Below, one piece after another: positions 49,745-49,879 of a stretch of 49,879 nt of DNA (its first letter is position 1; every line of letters begins with the position of its first letter). The notes beneath the pieces were generated by a model. That model was not told the DNA's origin and did no database searches. It saw only the letters and a list, made by a program, of their open reading frames with translations. The stretch is from an uncultured Prevotellaceae bacterium (GTDB taxonomy: Bacteria; Bacteroidota; Bacteroidia; Bacteroidales; Bacteroidaceae), in contig CAMHEL010000011.1 in assembly GCA_946184125.1 (NCBI GenBank), positions 1-49,879 on the forward strand, given 5' to 3'. Both the position numbers and the translations under genes were made by a program.

Positions 49745-49879
49745 ACGATTTTCACTTCTTCGGAGCCTTCGGGTGCAAAGGTAAGACATACTTGTCTCAT
49801 TTTGTGGCACAAGAAGAACTTTTTTTATATTAAACGACATTAATATTTTCTTTTAAAAGTACAAAGAGAGCATAGTTGG

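Overview
This window looks like chromosomal DNA of an anaerobic member of the Bacteroidales, most likely Prevotellaceae-like, although the species cannot be fixed from the sequence alone. The evidence is the Bacteroidetes promoter pattern (TTTG, 19-20 bp, TAnnTTTG), the almost complete lack of Shine-Dalgarno sequences, a bifunctional fucokinase/GDP-fucose pyrophosphorylase (Fkp), the gene order rseC-rnfBCDGEA, BspA-like leucine-rich repeats, and DUF4252, DUF4421 and DUF1460 proteins. Most core genes are visibly GC-rich. Three stretches are clearly AT-richer: the first 1.5 kb, the middle of a phage-type relic, and two simple-repeat spacers.

Left end, 1-4058: accessory DNA. A partial AT-rich gene with a possible PIN-like fold is followed by a plasmid relic. 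In the relic, the 3' parts of a divergently oriented relaxase and a Rep initiator have been joined head to head, with both 5' ends lost. The relaxase also carries an in-frame amber codon. The relic faces the 3' end of a tRNA-Pro(GGG) gene and a tandem 11-bp repeat, the layout expected of an integration site. A run of degenerate 20-22 bp tandem repeats separates the tRNA from a periplasmic cyclophilin.

4478-11725: cyclophilin, a large outer-membrane beta-barrel protein, a 185-bp MITE-like element, an acidic DUF1292 protein and a GH78-type alpha-L-rhamnosidase.

11902-21411: the most unusual part. A six-gene operon encodes a CHASE2 membrane sensor with no output domain, a secreted Sel1-repeat/caspase-like protein with an intact His/Cys dyad, a FecR-like/DUF4384 protein, an uncharacterised exported protein, an exported NTF2-like protein and a TPR/outer-membrane barrel protein. 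Every gene after the first has a signal peptide, so the set could form an envelope-located sensor-protease system. Converging on it through a shared terminator is an operon on the other strand with an ECF sigma factor, its likely membrane anti-sigma factor and three DUF4252 paralogues.

21544-24914: a decayed fragment (about 1,000 residues) of a phage or integrative-element polyvalent protein. It has an AT-rich internal cassette, a probable frameshift near its 3' end, and a 5' end cut exactly at a 91-bp direct repeat.

25042-49695: mostly housekeeping and envelope genes. These are YfhO and Fkp (overlapping by ATGA); BspA-like protein, QueH and a Gfo/Idh/MocA oxidoreductase (again coupled by ATGA overlaps); DUF4421 and DUF1460 envelope proteins; the RseC-Rnf ion-pumping complex; GalE; and AddA/AddB for double-strand-break repair on the minus strand with a good promoter at the right edge.
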